Positions 37,088-46,033 of a stretch of DNA of 64,000 nucleotides are shown piece by piece. Made by a program: the position numbers and the translations under genes. The notes beneath the pieces were generated by a model that was given only the letters and a program-made list of their open reading frames with translations, was not told the DNA's origin and searched no databases. The DNA is from an uncultured Parabacteroides sp. (GTDB lineage: Bacteria > Bacteroidota > Bacteroidia > Bacteroidales > Tannerellaceae), in the NCBI GenBank assembly GCA_949296075.1, contig CASFNG010000007.1, positions 62,001 to 126,000 on the forward strand, in the 5' to 3' direction. The number at the start of each line of letters is the position of its first letter. The first letter of the stretch is position 1.

Positions 37088-37131
37088 CGAAAGTAGGGCA
37101 GGCCTCGTGGAAACAGCGTAACAAATGTTAC
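37088..37131 (-). promoter_or_regulatory. hcp promoter with FNR/HcpR-like palindrome
   Basis: Palindrome GTAACA-AA-TGTTAC (37118-37131) and, on the minus strand, a -7-like box TACTTTCG (37095-37088; one mismatch to TAnnTTTG). A start near 37082 would put the palindrome centre at about -42, the class II activator position used by Crp/Fnr proteins. HcpR-type regulators of this family control hcp in related bacteria, so activation by nitrosative stress is the likely meaning; the assignment is inferred. Confidence 0.55.
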
Positions 37132-37161
37132 ACCTCTGCCCGTGGCGGTCTTGATTAGTCT

Positions 37162-37206
37162 TTTTTAAGAAAAATAAAAAATCCCGGGAGAATGATCTCC
37201 CGGGAT
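37162..37206 (-). terminator. Terminator of the kinase/dynamin operon
   Basis: Perfect 11-bp stem ATCCCGGGAGA/TCTCCCGGGAT (37181-37206) with a 4-base loop; on the minus strand it is followed by a long T-rich tract. It lies 42 bases after the kinase stop codon. Confidence 0.88.
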
Positions 37207-37247
37207 CTGTTTCTTGCGATTACGCCCGGCAAAAGTTAGCCTCAGCC

Positions 37248-38867
37248 TCAATAATAAACGCCTATCTTCTTCAATATCCAATCAATCGCGCCACCGATCG
37301 CAAAAACGCAGATCATCACGGTCACCGTCCACGCCGTCCCAATATCCGGATCTACCGCCATCGCGATCACAATGCTGAGAACGATAGCGACCAACCAATG
37401 GATCACCAGTACCCCAATAGGACGGTAGGCGTCATCATCCGAGGAAGAAGAAGTATGCGTATGCTTCGTGGTGGTATGAGAAGAGGATGTGGTAGTCGTC
37501 GTGGTAGTGGAAGCCCGCACCGGAAACAGTATCATCTCCATACTTGACGCCCCCGGGGCGAAATCATACGTTTGGCTGACCTTACGATTCGCTCCCTCTC
37601 TCTCACGGAACTCATACGTATGCCTACCCGGAGGACAGCTTACCAACGGGCTCCCCACGCCATCCACGAAACCGATCTTCTCACCGTCCGCATAAACATC
37701 ACAGGGGACTCCTCCCGTCATAAACATAATAGTTGCCTGTTTATCGCTCGCCGAGGCCGAAGAGGAAGGGTCGGCATCTGAAGCCGTTCCCACGATTTTT
37801 CCCCACGCGATCTCCCGCCGGCAGGTCTCTCCCGCATAATAATATCCGTTGATCCAATGCACGGTCAGGCGATTAGCCATCTTATCCTTGAAATCCAGGT
37901 CGTGCTTCCCCGCCGGGATGGTCAGGGTACAGGAATTGCCGCGGGCCGTCGTCAGGAAGTTCCCGTCCATATAGACGTCATACAAGGCGCTCTCCTTCGA
38001 ACTCAACACCAAGGTGGCCTCATTTCTCCCCGTGGTTTCCATCTTTCTCCGGGTCTCTTCCTCTTCAGGCTGGGCAGATCGGGCACCGGTGTCCTGGAGC
38101 TCTTTCAGGAAAGTCTGGCAATCCGGCGTACGCCGTTCGAGGTTCTTACGGATCGCATGGCGGATCGCTGCTACCAATCGCTCATCGGGGATCTCATTCA
38201 GCGAGTCGCTTTCCATCTCAAGCGGGTCGTTACCGGTCATCAGGTTGTAAAGCGTCATGCCAAACGCATAGATGTCGGTACGGCCATCCACCTCGGCTGT
38301 CGATTTTATCTGCTCAGGACTCATGTACGAGATGGTCCCCATCTTCTGCCGGGTCTGCGTCTCCTGCTCGGTAGCCTCCTCATCTTCCCCGAAAAGTATT
38401 TTAGAGATCCCGAAATCCAGCAGCTTGATGATCCCACCCTTCACCAAGAAAAGGTTGGAAGGTTTAATATCCCGGTGAATAATATTACGGCTATGGGCTA
38501 CCGACAAGGCGTTCAATACCTGGGCACACATCCGTCGGATGGCGCCATAGTCGTGTATCGGTCCTTTTTTCTTCACATAATCCCGGAGATTCAACCCTTC
38601 CAGATATTCCATAATGATGACTAACTTTCCCTCAAACTCCCGACAATCATAGACATGACACACGTTCTCCACGTCGTCCAGCCTCATCATGATTTGCGCC
38701 TCTCGCTTAAAACGGGAGATCACTTCTGGATCTTTCGAGAACTTCTCTTTCAACACTTTGATGGCCACCCTCCGGTGGAGATTGTTTTCGGCGTAATAAA
38801 CCGTGGCCATTCCCCCCTCTCCTAACTGACGAAGGAGCTTATATCCATCGATAACTGTCCCTATCAT
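37248..38867 (-). CDS. Membrane-anchored Ser/Thr protein kinase with PEGA-like repeats
   Basis: 539 residues. A complete Hanks-type kinase domain (about residues 9-260): glycine loop GEGGMA (16-21), ATP lysine Lys37, HRDIKPSN (131-138), DFG (151-153), SPE (183-185) and DIYAFGMTL. It lacks the RD-dependent extras of a receptor and has no N-terminal helix. After a charged linker come two beta-rich PEGA-like repeats (YDVYMDGNFLTTARG and CDVYADGEKIGFVDG), a Thr/Ser-rich linker with a run of Thr codons, and two C-terminal membrane helices (about residues 482-531). So the kinase faces the cytoplasm and is tethered at its C-terminus. Last gene of the operon, just after the PP2C phosphatase that probably reverses its action. 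Confidence 0.93.
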   Translation of the reverse strand: MIGTVIDGYKLLRQLGEGGMATVYYAENNLHRRVAIKVLKEKFSKDPEVISRFKREAQIMMRLDDVENVCHVYDCREFEGKLVIIMEYLEGLNLRDYVKKKGPIHDYGAIRRMCAQVLNALSVAHSRNIIHRDIKPSNLFLVKGGIIKLLDFGISKILFGEDEEATEQETQTRQKMGTISYMSPEQIKSTAEVDGRTDIYAFGMTLYNLMTGNDPLEMESDSLNEIPDERLVAAIRHAIRKNLERRTPDCQTFLKELQDTGARSAQPEEEETRRKMETTGRNEATLVLSSKESALYDVYMDGNFLTTARGNSCTLTIPAGKHDLDFKDKMANRLTVHWINGYYYAGETCRREIAWGKIVGTASDADPSSSASASDKQATIMFMTGGVPCDVYADGEKIGFVDGVGSPLVSCPPGRHTYEFREREGANRKVSQTYDFAPGASSMEMILFPVRASTTTTTTTSSSHTTTKHTHTSSSSDDDAYRPIGVLVIHWLVAIVLSIVIAMAVDPDIGTAWTVTVMICVFAIGGAIDWILKKIGVYY

Positions 38868-38899
38868 AATAACGATCCCCTCTATATAACACGTTTCTA

Positions 38900-39889
38900 T
38901 CAGGATTCTTTTTTCTTTAATAGCAGATTAATGGCATGAAGGCATTTGTCCAACAGTCCCTTCAAGTACGATATTTTCTCCGGTTGTTCCAAGTTATCCT
39001 CCTCTTCCCTATGTGGATTTCCAAGCGCCTCCTCCACCTCTCTCATGACACGTGCCTGATGAATATCACGCCAATCCTCATCCGACAGGAACTCCTTCCC
39101 CTGCTGTTCCTCCAGACGGCAAGTATCATTTGCCCCTTCCACCTGTATCTGGATTAAATAGGCGGAGAAGTTATCCCGAGAACGCTCCCGGCATACCGCC
39201 ACGATCTGGCTCATTTTATCTTCCGCATCCCCTCCGGTATTAAAAAGATCCACAAGTTCATCGTCCGTCCAACCCTCGATCACGCCATCCGTGCAGAGGA
39301 GAAAATAATCGCCTGACCTTAAATCCGTCAATATAGCCGCCTCCGGCTTGATTTTATCTGATGGAACGGACAGAATCACCTGCGTAATGATGTTCTTCTT
39401 CGGATGCTTCCTGGCCTCTTGCTCCGTCAATATACCCGCGTCAACCCAACGTTGCACCAAGGAATGGTCTTTTGAGCGATAAACGATCCCCACGCCCGGC
39501 CGGAATTGATAGATCCGGCTGTCGCCTACATGAGCCACGAACACGGCCTCCTTCCCCAAACTCAATAAAGTCAGCGTCGTTCCCATGCCGTTTCCCTCGT
39601 CAGCATCTACGTCAAGCGCCCCCATCTTCCCGACAGCCACCTCGATAGCGGCCATCAGCTTACGGGTCGTATCATCCTGCTCCTCATTAATCATCCAATA
39701 ATGGGCGATAGCCTCAGAGGTAATGGCACTGGCCACCTCCCCCTTCTCATGGCCTCCCATTCCGTCACAGACCAAGAAAAGACGGGTGTCTCCCGCCGCC
39801 AATCCGGGACGAGGATAAATGGCATCTTCATTATTTTCCCGACGTCCGATCTCATTGCAATAAGAAGATGTATGTATCGAAACTACCAT
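38900..39889 (-). CDS. PP2C-family Ser/Thr phosphatase
   Basis: 329 residues. PPM fold with metal and phosphate residues: RRENNED (Glu21, Asp22), CDGMGGHEKG (Asp42, Gly43), GMGTTL, VGDSRIY (about 121-127), KDHS, CTDGVIEGW (Asp201) and SRDNFSAYL (Asp239, Asn240). All catalytic positions are present. A C-terminal extension of about 85 residues is charged and ends in a hydrophobic-basic segment (LKGLLDKCLHAINLLLKKK), perhaps for membrane association. It is placed between the FHA-bearing Hsp70 protein and the kinase (32 bases before it), a classic kinase-phosphatase-FHA set. Confidence 0.95.
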   Translation of the reverse strand: MVVSIHTSSYCNEIGRRENNEDAIYPRPGLAAGDTRLFLVCDGMGGHEKGEVASAITSEAIAHYWMINEEQDDTTRKLMAAIEVAVGKMGALDVDADEGNGMGTTLTLLSLGKEAVFVAHVGDSRIYQFRPGVGIVYRSKDHSLVQRWVDAGILTEQEARKHPKKNIITQVILSVPSDKIKPEAAILTDLRSGDYFLLCTDGVIEGWTDDELVDLFNTGGDAEDKMSQIVAVCRERSRDNFSAYLIQIQVEGANDTCRLEEQQGKEFLSDEDWRDIHQARVMREVEEALGNPHREEEDNLEQPEKISYLKGLLDKCLHAINLLLKKKES

Positions 39890-39901
39890 AAGGTTTTAGA
39901 T

Positions 39902-41362
39902 TTAAGCGTTCAACGTAAAAAGGTGATGCCCGGCACGAACCACGTCACCATTATTCAACAAAACCCGGCCCGAGACACGCCGGTCGTTCACGAAAGTACC
40001 ATTCGTGCTTCCCAGATCTTCCACAAAATACAGGTATCGGTTGGTCGGCTGGTCATACAGGATCACAAACTTTAAATGGGCCCGGCTAATCAATCGCTTC
40101 TCATCCGGCCCGAAATGGATCGGGATCTCCACGCTCGTCCCCGCGACCCAACGCCCCAAGACAAACTCGCCTTCCCGATCGAAGACAAAGGTACACAATT
40201 TATTTTGTTCCCCATACTCAATATAACCTAACCGGGGACGTCGAGGGGCGCTTTTCTTCTTGGCGAAAATCGCTCCGCCCAAAGCCACGGCAAATTGGGG
40301 ATCTATATCTCTCCCGTTCTCCGTGGTACGCCATACGATCGCGCCGTTAGACGCATTACGGGCATTAAGAAACGAACGTATTTTCTCACGGATTAACGGG
40401 ATAGCGCAGGATCCTCCGATCATCAGCACACGGGCGATCTGTTCCCAGCATACATCGTTTTTCCGCAACAGCAAGTCACAAGTCTCCAACGTCCGGTCGA
40501 TCATGCCGGAGATCATCGCCTCGAACTCCTTCCGGGTCAGCCTATATTCCTCTCCGGATGATCCGACAGGGAAAGATCCCTCTTCCTTATACGACAAGTA
40601 ACGCTTGATCGACTCGCATTTAGACTGGATCGCCAGCATCTGCCTCAACGACTCCGGATCGTCAAGACGCACATTCAGCTTGATCCCGCTGCGACGAAGA
40701 TAATCAAGCGTGATCTTCTCCGTGAAGAACTTCCCTCCCACGGGGATACCGACATTCCCATTGCCGATCAACCGGCAGCCATCAGGCGTATGCTTAATCA
40801 AGGCAGGATCGAAGGTACCTCCTCCAAGATCATAGACCAATGACACGCTCTCCGCCCGCTCTCCCTGTCCCGCGGAGGAGATATAGTCGTAATAGAGCGC
40901 GGCGGCCTGCGCCTCTCTCAAGAACTCCACCTTCCGGAAGCCGGCTGACTCTGCCGCCTCCCGCATGATAACCTGCCTGACATCCAAATCATTGTAGATG
41001 GCCGGAACAGTCAGCACCACCTGGTCGATCACCTCTTGCAGTTGCCTTTCAGCGGCAGCTTTCAAGGTTTTCAGTATCTCCGCGACGACCTCCTCATACG
41101 TTACGCCCAGCAATGGTATCGCCTGCCGCTTCATATCCAGCTTGAACTCGCGCAAGAAACGTACCGGGTCGTGAATATACATCTGATTTGCCTCATGACA
41201 CACCGAGATCCGCCCCCGTCCATCCACATAAGCTACCGTGGGAAACAGTTTGCTTCCCGCCGCGTCCGCCATCAGAGGGGTCACCAATTCCGGCTCCCCG
41301 CCGCGAATAATGACAGCGGCCGACGAGCTCGTCCCGAAATCTATACTCATCCAATTCGCCAT
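39902..41362 (-). CDS. Hsp70-type ATPase domain fused to an FHA domain
   Basis: 486 residues from ATG 41362; that start lies one base after the previous stop. Longer starts exist (ATG 41374) but overlap the dynamin gene. Residues 1-370 are an actin/Hsp70 nucleotide-binding domain: phosphate loop IDFGTSSS (7-14), VLTVPAIYND, phosphate loop 2 VYDLGGGTFD (176-185), adenosine motif MIGGS (314-318) and FAVALGGAIFA. The Hsp70 peptide-binding domain is missing; instead residues about 398-486 are an FHA phosphothreonine-binding domain with LGR, ISRAHL and GSTNGT. Predicted to bind a protein phosphorylated by the operon kinase and couple this to ATP hydrolysis. Neighbours: dynamin gene before, PP2C after (12 bases). 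Confidence 0.93.
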   Translation of the reverse strand: MANWMSIDFGTSSSAAVIIRGGEPELVTPLMADAAGSKLFPTVAYVDGRGRISVCHEANQMYIHDPVRFLREFKLDMKRQAIPLLGVTYEEVVAEILKTLKAAAERQLQEVIDQVVLTVPAIYNDLDVRQVIMREAAESAGFRKVEFLREAQAAALYYDYISSAGQGERAESVSLVYDLGGGTFDPALIKHTPDGCRLIGNGNVGIPVGGKFFTEKITLDYLRRSGIKLNVRLDDPESLRQMLAIQSKCESIKRYLSYKEEGSFPVGSSGEEYRLTRKEFEAMISGMIDRTLETCDLLLRKNDVCWEQIARVLMIGGSCAIPLIREKIRSFLNARNASNGAIVWRTTENGRDIDPQFAVALGGAIFAKKKSAPRRPRLGYIEYGEQNKLCTFVFDREGEFVLGRWVAGTSVEIPIHFGPDEKRLISRAHLKFVILYDQPTNRYLYFVEDLGSTNGTFVNDRRVSGRVLLNNGDVVRAGHHLFTLNA

Positions 41363-41363
41363 A

Positions 41364-42956
41364 TCACTTTCCATATAAAAAACGAGAAGCCGCGTCCAAT
41401 TTGCATTGCGCCGTCCGTATATCATTCAACAACAGCCGGTACGAATCGATAAACAGCTTCATGAACCTTGCCCGCGAGGGAAACAGTATCCCCACGGAAT
41501 TATAATTCCCCATCCAATACTCCAGCCGCTCCGACACCTTACTTACCATCTCCCCGACCGTCGCCCCCTCCGGCAACCCGATCCGGTTCAGGCACGAAGC
41601 GCCATACTCTCCGCATACACGCCTCAACTCCTCATACTCCTCTTCCTCCAGCTCCAGCTTACCCTCGTACATCTCGATCAGGAAATCCACCTTCTGGAAC
41701 TCCACATACAACACCTCCATCACCTCGTCGACTTTGCGAAGTACCTTGTTCAACAGCAAACGGTTCGCTATCGAGGCGGAATCCGACCGCCGGCAAAGGC
41801 GATCCCCCTCCTGATGACAACGAACCGACAGGGCATAAAGTGAGCTATAATTCTTTATCAAAGCCGCCCGCTCACCGAAATGCTCGCGAACCACCTTCAT
41901 GAACGCGTCGAAACCGCTCTTCTGGAGCAACATCTGCCTCATACCTTCCAACGAGGCATCCTCGCCATTCCGCCGCAAGTATTCCACGGCTAAATAAATT
42001 CCATAACGCCCATATTTAGCGAGCAACTCAGCGCGTCGCTCCTCGCTCACCTCCACATCCTCATAAACGGCCAAGAATCGCCTCTCAGACTTCAATAGCC
42101 TCTTGAACCGCTCCCCGTCCAACCGGCTTAACGCCTTGAATAAGCGCAGATCTTCCTCCGTCGCGCTACTGACGCACAACGCCAGCATCGCCGTGACCGG
42201 GTAGATGTCGAACAGGGTATTACGGACAACTTCCTGCGAACGCAGCCCGTCGATCACCTGATGGGCCTCCCGCAAAGGATCCAGCTCCGGATCAGATGCC
42301 CAGATCTCGTCTATCTTCGACATCACCCCCATCGCATTGATCGGGAGAAAGCCATTCCCCACGCCTTGGCGAAAATCCTCGATGATCCCCAGCGTATCGG
42401 CGTTGATGCTCTTGGCGAATAGCATGATAACCGCGTCAGGACGCACTTGTCGTAAGAAATCGAGCGTGTTCCGCGAGTCGGTGCCATAGAAAGAGTCCAA
42501 GCCCGGGGTATCGATGATATTGATCTGCTTCAGGATCTCCTGATCGGAAGTGACCTCTATATAGGAGACCGTATCACGCAGTTGCTCATTATCATCCCGC
42601 TTCCGGTTCGCCCATTCGGCCCACTCTTTCCGAGAGATCCGCTCCGAAGTCCCCTTTTTATAATGCACCACCACATCACCCTCCGGATCGCCATATTTCA
42701 GCCAACTGACGTTCCAAGTCTCTTCCATCGCTCCGGTACGCACCACCTCCGGCTGCCCGAGGATAGCGTTCACCAACGTCGATTTAGAAGAGCTGATCTT
42801 ACCGACAATGGCTAACTGCATCGGGGAGGCGAGTCGCTCCGGTATCCGTGCGAAAGCCTGGCGCAAATCCTCGAAGCAACTCCCGGATAAATCCTCTTGC
42901 GCCTCCCGCGCCAGCGCGGTAATCCTCGCCAATATATTGAACTCGCCATCCATCAT
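41364..42956 (-). CDS. Dynamin-like GTPase, second of a pair
   Basis: 530 residues. GTPase motifs: G1 GKISSSKST (about residues 52-60), G3 IDTPGLDS, G4 MSKID. The switch I threonine region is ETWNVSW. The rest is helical and charged, with a long coiled-coil-like part (VEFQKVDFLIEMYEGKLELEEEEYEELRR) but no long hydrophobic paddle. Its start overlaps the end of the first dynamin gene by 4 bases (coupled translation), as in other bacterial dynamins that work as unequal pairs in which one subunit holds the membrane and the other assists. Confidence 0.88.
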   Translation of the reverse strand: MMDGEFNILARITALAREAQEDLSGSCFEDLRQAFARIPERLASPMQLAIVGKISSSKSTLVNAILGQPEVVRTGAMEETWNVSWLKYGDPEGDVVVHYKKGTSERISRKEWAEWANRKRDDNEQLRDTVSYIEVTSDQEILKQINIIDTPGLDSFYGTDSRNTLDFLRQVRPDAVIMLFAKSINADTLGIIEDFRQGVGNGFLPINAMGVMSKIDEIWASDPELDPLREAHQVIDGLRSQEVVRNTLFDIYPVTAMLALCVSSATEEDLRLFKALSRLDGERFKRLLKSERRFLAVYEDVEVSEERRAELLAKYGRYGIYLAVEYLRRNGEDASLEGMRQMLLQKSGFDAFMKVVREHFGERAALIKNYSSLYALSVRCHQEGDRLCRRSDSASIANRLLLNKVLRKVDEVMEVLYVEFQKVDFLIEMYEGKLELEEEEYEELRRVCGEYGASCLNRIGLPEGATVGEMVSKVSERLEYWMGNYNSVGILFPSRARFMKLFIDSYRLLLNDIRTAQCKLDAASRFLYGK

Positions 42957-44860
42957 CCGACTGTCGCCTCATGGTTCATACCTGCGTCACCCTTATCCGA
43001 TGCTTCCGCCCGGGAATCCCGGGAAAAAGATCCCGACCTTTCCGCGGAAACCTTACCAACATTCGCGAAAGGGTTGGTCAAGAAAACCTTCAATACCCCC
43101 AAGATCTGTTCCACCGGCTTCAACTCATCTTCCAACAGCTTCGTCCTCAGCTGCTTCTGTTGCATCGTCTCTTGCTTCAGACGGTTCAAGTCGCTCAACG
43201 TACTCTCCATCTGATGAATCAAATCCTGCGTACCTTGCTGCATCGCCGCGATCAACGACGTATTAAATTCCTCGAACCGGTTATTGATATAATTGCGCAA
43301 ATGATTCACGGCAATCGAGATCTGCGGCGACAACTTACCCGCGAGAAACGCCCTCTGCTCGCTTGAGCTTGCCTCCGAGACCGTCTTGCCTATATAGCCC
43401 AACGCGGAGGCCGCCCCAATCAGCAACGCCGCCCCTCCTACGATCCCTCCCGTAAACAGGGAAGCGACAACACCAGCAGCCAATCCGCCGATGCCCAAGC
43501 CCGGCATCACGTGGCGAGCCACGTTACACACCTTGCTCCCGACCGACCGCTCCACCGGCGACAAGTCGGTATGGATCTCGAACCGGAATCCTTTCGCCGA
43601 GGTATGCATCGTGTTCATTCCAAGGAGCTGGATCACCTGATCCTCCGCCGCGTCGATCATCAAGTCCAGCTCAGCGGAAATACTACCTATGCCATCATTC
43701 AGCCGACGCAGCAACCAAGTCGAGTCTTTTGCCTCCGGAGAAGAGAGCAAAGCCTGCAAACGATCGGTAGAGAGCAATACACTCTCCTCGGAAAGGCGTG
43801 TCTCCACTTGGCTACGGGCTTGGCGGATCGTAGAGGCGATCTTCTGCCGATAGTTCGAGTTCGGGTTAGAAAGACGCTCTTTCTGGTCGCGCAGCTCGGT
43901 CAACTCCTGCTCAAGCTTCCCGATCAAGTGCGGATCCGGCACCTTGATTTGCCCCATTTTCAATTTGATAGGCTCTAAGATTCCACGAAAGACGTCGATC
44001 AAGTAATCGCGCAACTCCAGCAACAGCCCCCTCCGGACATTCTCAATAAGATTATCGATCTCCTTCTCAACCGCGGCGAAATTCGATTCCTCCAAGCTCA
44101 TCTCATCCCCGCTATCCAAATAATCCTGCATCAACATGGAAGAAACAGGGATCACGGTCAGGGACTGTCGCTCCTGAAGTTTGTTTCGCACATCAGCGAC
44201 CCATTCCTGCACCTTCCGCTCGCTGGATAAGCTATCCGCCTTGTTCACCAGCACAATATGTTGGCGGGAGTAAGGAAGTATCTTCTTTTTAAAGAAAGTG
44301 ATCTCGGCGCCGGTCAGAGGCTCGCCGGTGTCTGTCACGAAGATCGCCGCATCCGCTTTCGGAAGAAAGTAAGTGGTCAGGAAAGCATGCCGGGGATCCA
44401 GTCCTCCCACGCCCGGCGTATCAAACAGGGCTATTCCCTTTTTCAGTTTCTCATTCGGAAGCTCGATCACCAGCAAGACGGTATTATCGATCTCCTCCGC
44501 CGAGCCTTTCGCGTAACGCTCTATGTCGTCCCGGCTCGACAACTCCTCGGTTTTCAGGTCATTCAACTCCCCATATTGCCGGACAAGGCGAAACTTCTCG
44601 CCATACCTTATCAACGAGACAGCGGAGGTCGCTATACCTACGTCCACCGGGCATACCTGTTCGCCCAAGAAGGCGTTGATGAAAGAGGATTTACCACGCT
44701 TGAACTCCCCGCAAACCAGCACGGATACCTCCTGCCGGTCGATCCGTTCCCAATATGTATCGATCACGCCAAGCTCACGCGTCTTCCCCATTCCGCGAAG
44801 CACACCTTGGGCTTGTTCGCATATCTTGCGGAGCTGAGCCGTTTCCATTGGTATATTCAT
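42953..44860 (-). CDS. Dynamin-like GTPase with membrane-insertion paddle
   Basis: 635 residues. G1 GEFKRGKSSF (about 51-60), G2 region GIATSAV, G3 FDTPGVGG, G4 VNKADS. The stalk helices are interrupted at about residues 450-495 by a glycine-rich hydrophobic segment (GLGIGGLAAGVVASLFTGG and the following GAALLIGAASALGYIG), which resembles the paddle that inserts in lipid in cyanobacterial BDLP and relatives. Long coiled coil after it, then a low-complexity tail. Likely tubulates or fuses membrane with its smaller partner encoded directly downstream. Predicted to be cytoplasmic and peripheral to the inner membrane. Confidence 0.9.
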   Translation of the reverse strand: MNIPMETAQLRKICEQAQGVLRGMGKTRELGVIDTYWERIDRQEVSVLVCGEFKRGKSSFINAFLGEQVCPVDVGIATSAVSLIRYGEKFRLVRQYGELNDLKTEELSSRDDIERYAKGSAEEIDNTVLLVIELPNEKLKKGIALFDTPGVGGLDPRHAFLTTYFLPKADAAIFVTDTGEPLTGAEITFFKKKILPYSRQHIVLVNKADSLSSERKVQEWVADVRNKLQERQSLTVIPVSSMLMQDYLDSGDEMSLEESNFAAVEKEIDNLIENVRRGLLLELRDYLIDVFRGILEPIKLKMGQIKVPDPHLIGKLEQELTELRDQKERLSNPNSNYRQKIASTIRQARSQVETRLSEESVLLSTDRLQALLSSPEAKDSTWLLRRLNDGIGSISAELDLMIDAAEDQVIQLLGMNTMHTSAKGFRFEIHTDLSPVERSVGSKVCNVARHVMPGLGIGGLAAGVVASLFTGGIVGGAALLIGAASALGYIGKTVSEASSSEQRAFLAGKLSPQISIAVNHLRNYINNRFEEFNTSLIAAMQQGTQDLIHQMESTLSDLNRLKQETMQQKQLRTKLLEDELKPVEQILGVLKVFLTNPFANVGKVSAERSGSFSRDSRAEASDKGDAGMNHEATVG

Positions 44861-44905
44861 GTCATTCTATTTAAGGTTCTAATGATTAAATGAAGCGAAA
44901 GCCGG

Positions 44906-46006
44906 TCAACCCTGCGGGAATCCCATTCCCGGATCGGCATTCCAGCCCATATCCATGCCATAAGCGTCCACCGGGTTGATGCCAAAAGCTTGGCAAAACT
45001 CCATATAATGGGCCTGTTGCCCATAGAAATCAGCCTTTCGAAGGTCGCCCATCGCCTCGAAGTTCGAGGCTTGCGACTGGAAATAGTCGCTCAAGTAATC
45101 CGCCGTAGCATCTCCATGCACAAAATCGGCTATCCCGGAATGGCTAAACATGTCGTTCTGCATATATGTACTCGCGTAATTGGATATGAATTGCGAGGGA
45201 TCTACCTGGGTCATGAAATCATATTGTCCCTCATCCAACAGCCGGGCCAGATCATCTGTCCGGGCGTAATCCAAATAAGCCTGTGTGAGGGAACTTATGG
45301 GATGAGCGCCTCGCGAAGGATCCCAGCCTTGCATATCGGGCAAAGCCTGGGATACGTCGTGGAAAAGCTGGAAATCCGCGTAACTATTGCCGGCCACATC
45401 CGCCAAATGCATGGCGGGCTGCCCATTGGCGGTCTGCACGCTCGCGAACTCCGCCGGAGCTATGTCCGTAGAAACCATGAAGCAACTCGAATCTTTCCAA
45501 GCATCCATAAACTGATCCAACGGATACCTTTTACAGAGGTCGCCCATTCCCGGATCGGTCAGAAGCACCATTGGATTCGAGGGATCCGAATTGTCAACGC
45601 CAGCCACGATCAAGGCATGATCGGCGCCCGTATCACCGTGGCGCAGGTCTTCCCACCATTCTTTCAGATCGGCCTTCAAGCCTTGATCCCACAGTTCTCC
45701 GGAATCCACACCAACGATGACCTTATGTCCTTGGGAGAGCTCGCTGACCAGATCGAACACCGTCGCGTCCACCTTGCCCGTGACCGGTATCCCACCCTCT
45801 TGCAAGAGGATACCTACGTCGCTCATCCTGGTGCCGTTGCCGGTATATAGCCCATGCTCCGCCGACCATGCCACGAGATCGTCCTCCGTGACCTCGATCC
45901 CGAAATCTTGCAAGATCAACTGCTGCGACTTGATAGCGCACGTATCTGAATATTGTTGCTCAATCGGGTTAACCTCTCCATAAACTCCTTGCTTACCCAT
46001 TTCCAT
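44906..46006 (-). CDS. C39-like cysteine peptidase domain protein
   Basis: 366 residues, no signal peptide. The N-terminal about 180 residues are a C39-type papain-fold: QQYSDTCAIKSQQLIL with catalytic Cys23 and the preceding Gln oxyanion residue, His130 in GADHALIVAGV and Asp151 in LTDPGMG. Residues about 200-366 are acidic and aromatic, with no domain that I recognise (LTQAYLDYARTDDLARLLDE, YGQQAHYMEFCQAFG, GMDMGWNADPGMGFPQG). First gene of the six-gene operon, 45 bases before the large dynamin. It may be an effector or a processing enzyme; no peptide with a double-glycine leader is visible nearby. The catalytic set makes an active peptidase plausible; substrate unknown. Confidence 0.82.
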   Translation of the reverse strand: MEMGKQGVYGEVNPIEQQYSDTCAIKSQQLILQDFGIEVTEDDLVAWSAEHGLYTGNGTRMSDVGILLQEGGIPVTGKVDATVFDLVSELSQGHKVIVGVDSGELWDQGLKADLKEWWEDLRHGDTGADHALIVAGVDNSDPSNPMVLLTDPGMGDLCKRYPLDQFMDAWKDSSCFMVSTDIAPAEFASVQTANGQPAMHLADVAGNSYADFQLFHDVSQALPDMQGWDPSRGAHPISSLTQAYLDYARTDDLARLLDEGQYDFMTQVDPSQFISNYASTYMQNDMFSHSGIADFVHGDATADYLSDYFQSQASNFEAMGDLRKADFYGQQAHYMEFCQAFGINPVDAYGMDMGWNADPGMGFPQG

Positions 46007-46033
46007 ATCGTATTATCCTTAAGGTTTACTCCT

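Noticed and set aside
37441-37520. CRISPR or satellite array in the triplet-rich tract
   Set aside because: It is a short codon repeat inside the kinase reading frame, with no spacers or unit structure. No CRISPR array was seen in the window.
37248-46006. Type VI secretion phospho-regulation locus
   Set aside because: No T6SS structural genes in the window, and the FHA is on an Hsp70 domain; only the kinase/phosphatase/FHA logic is shared.
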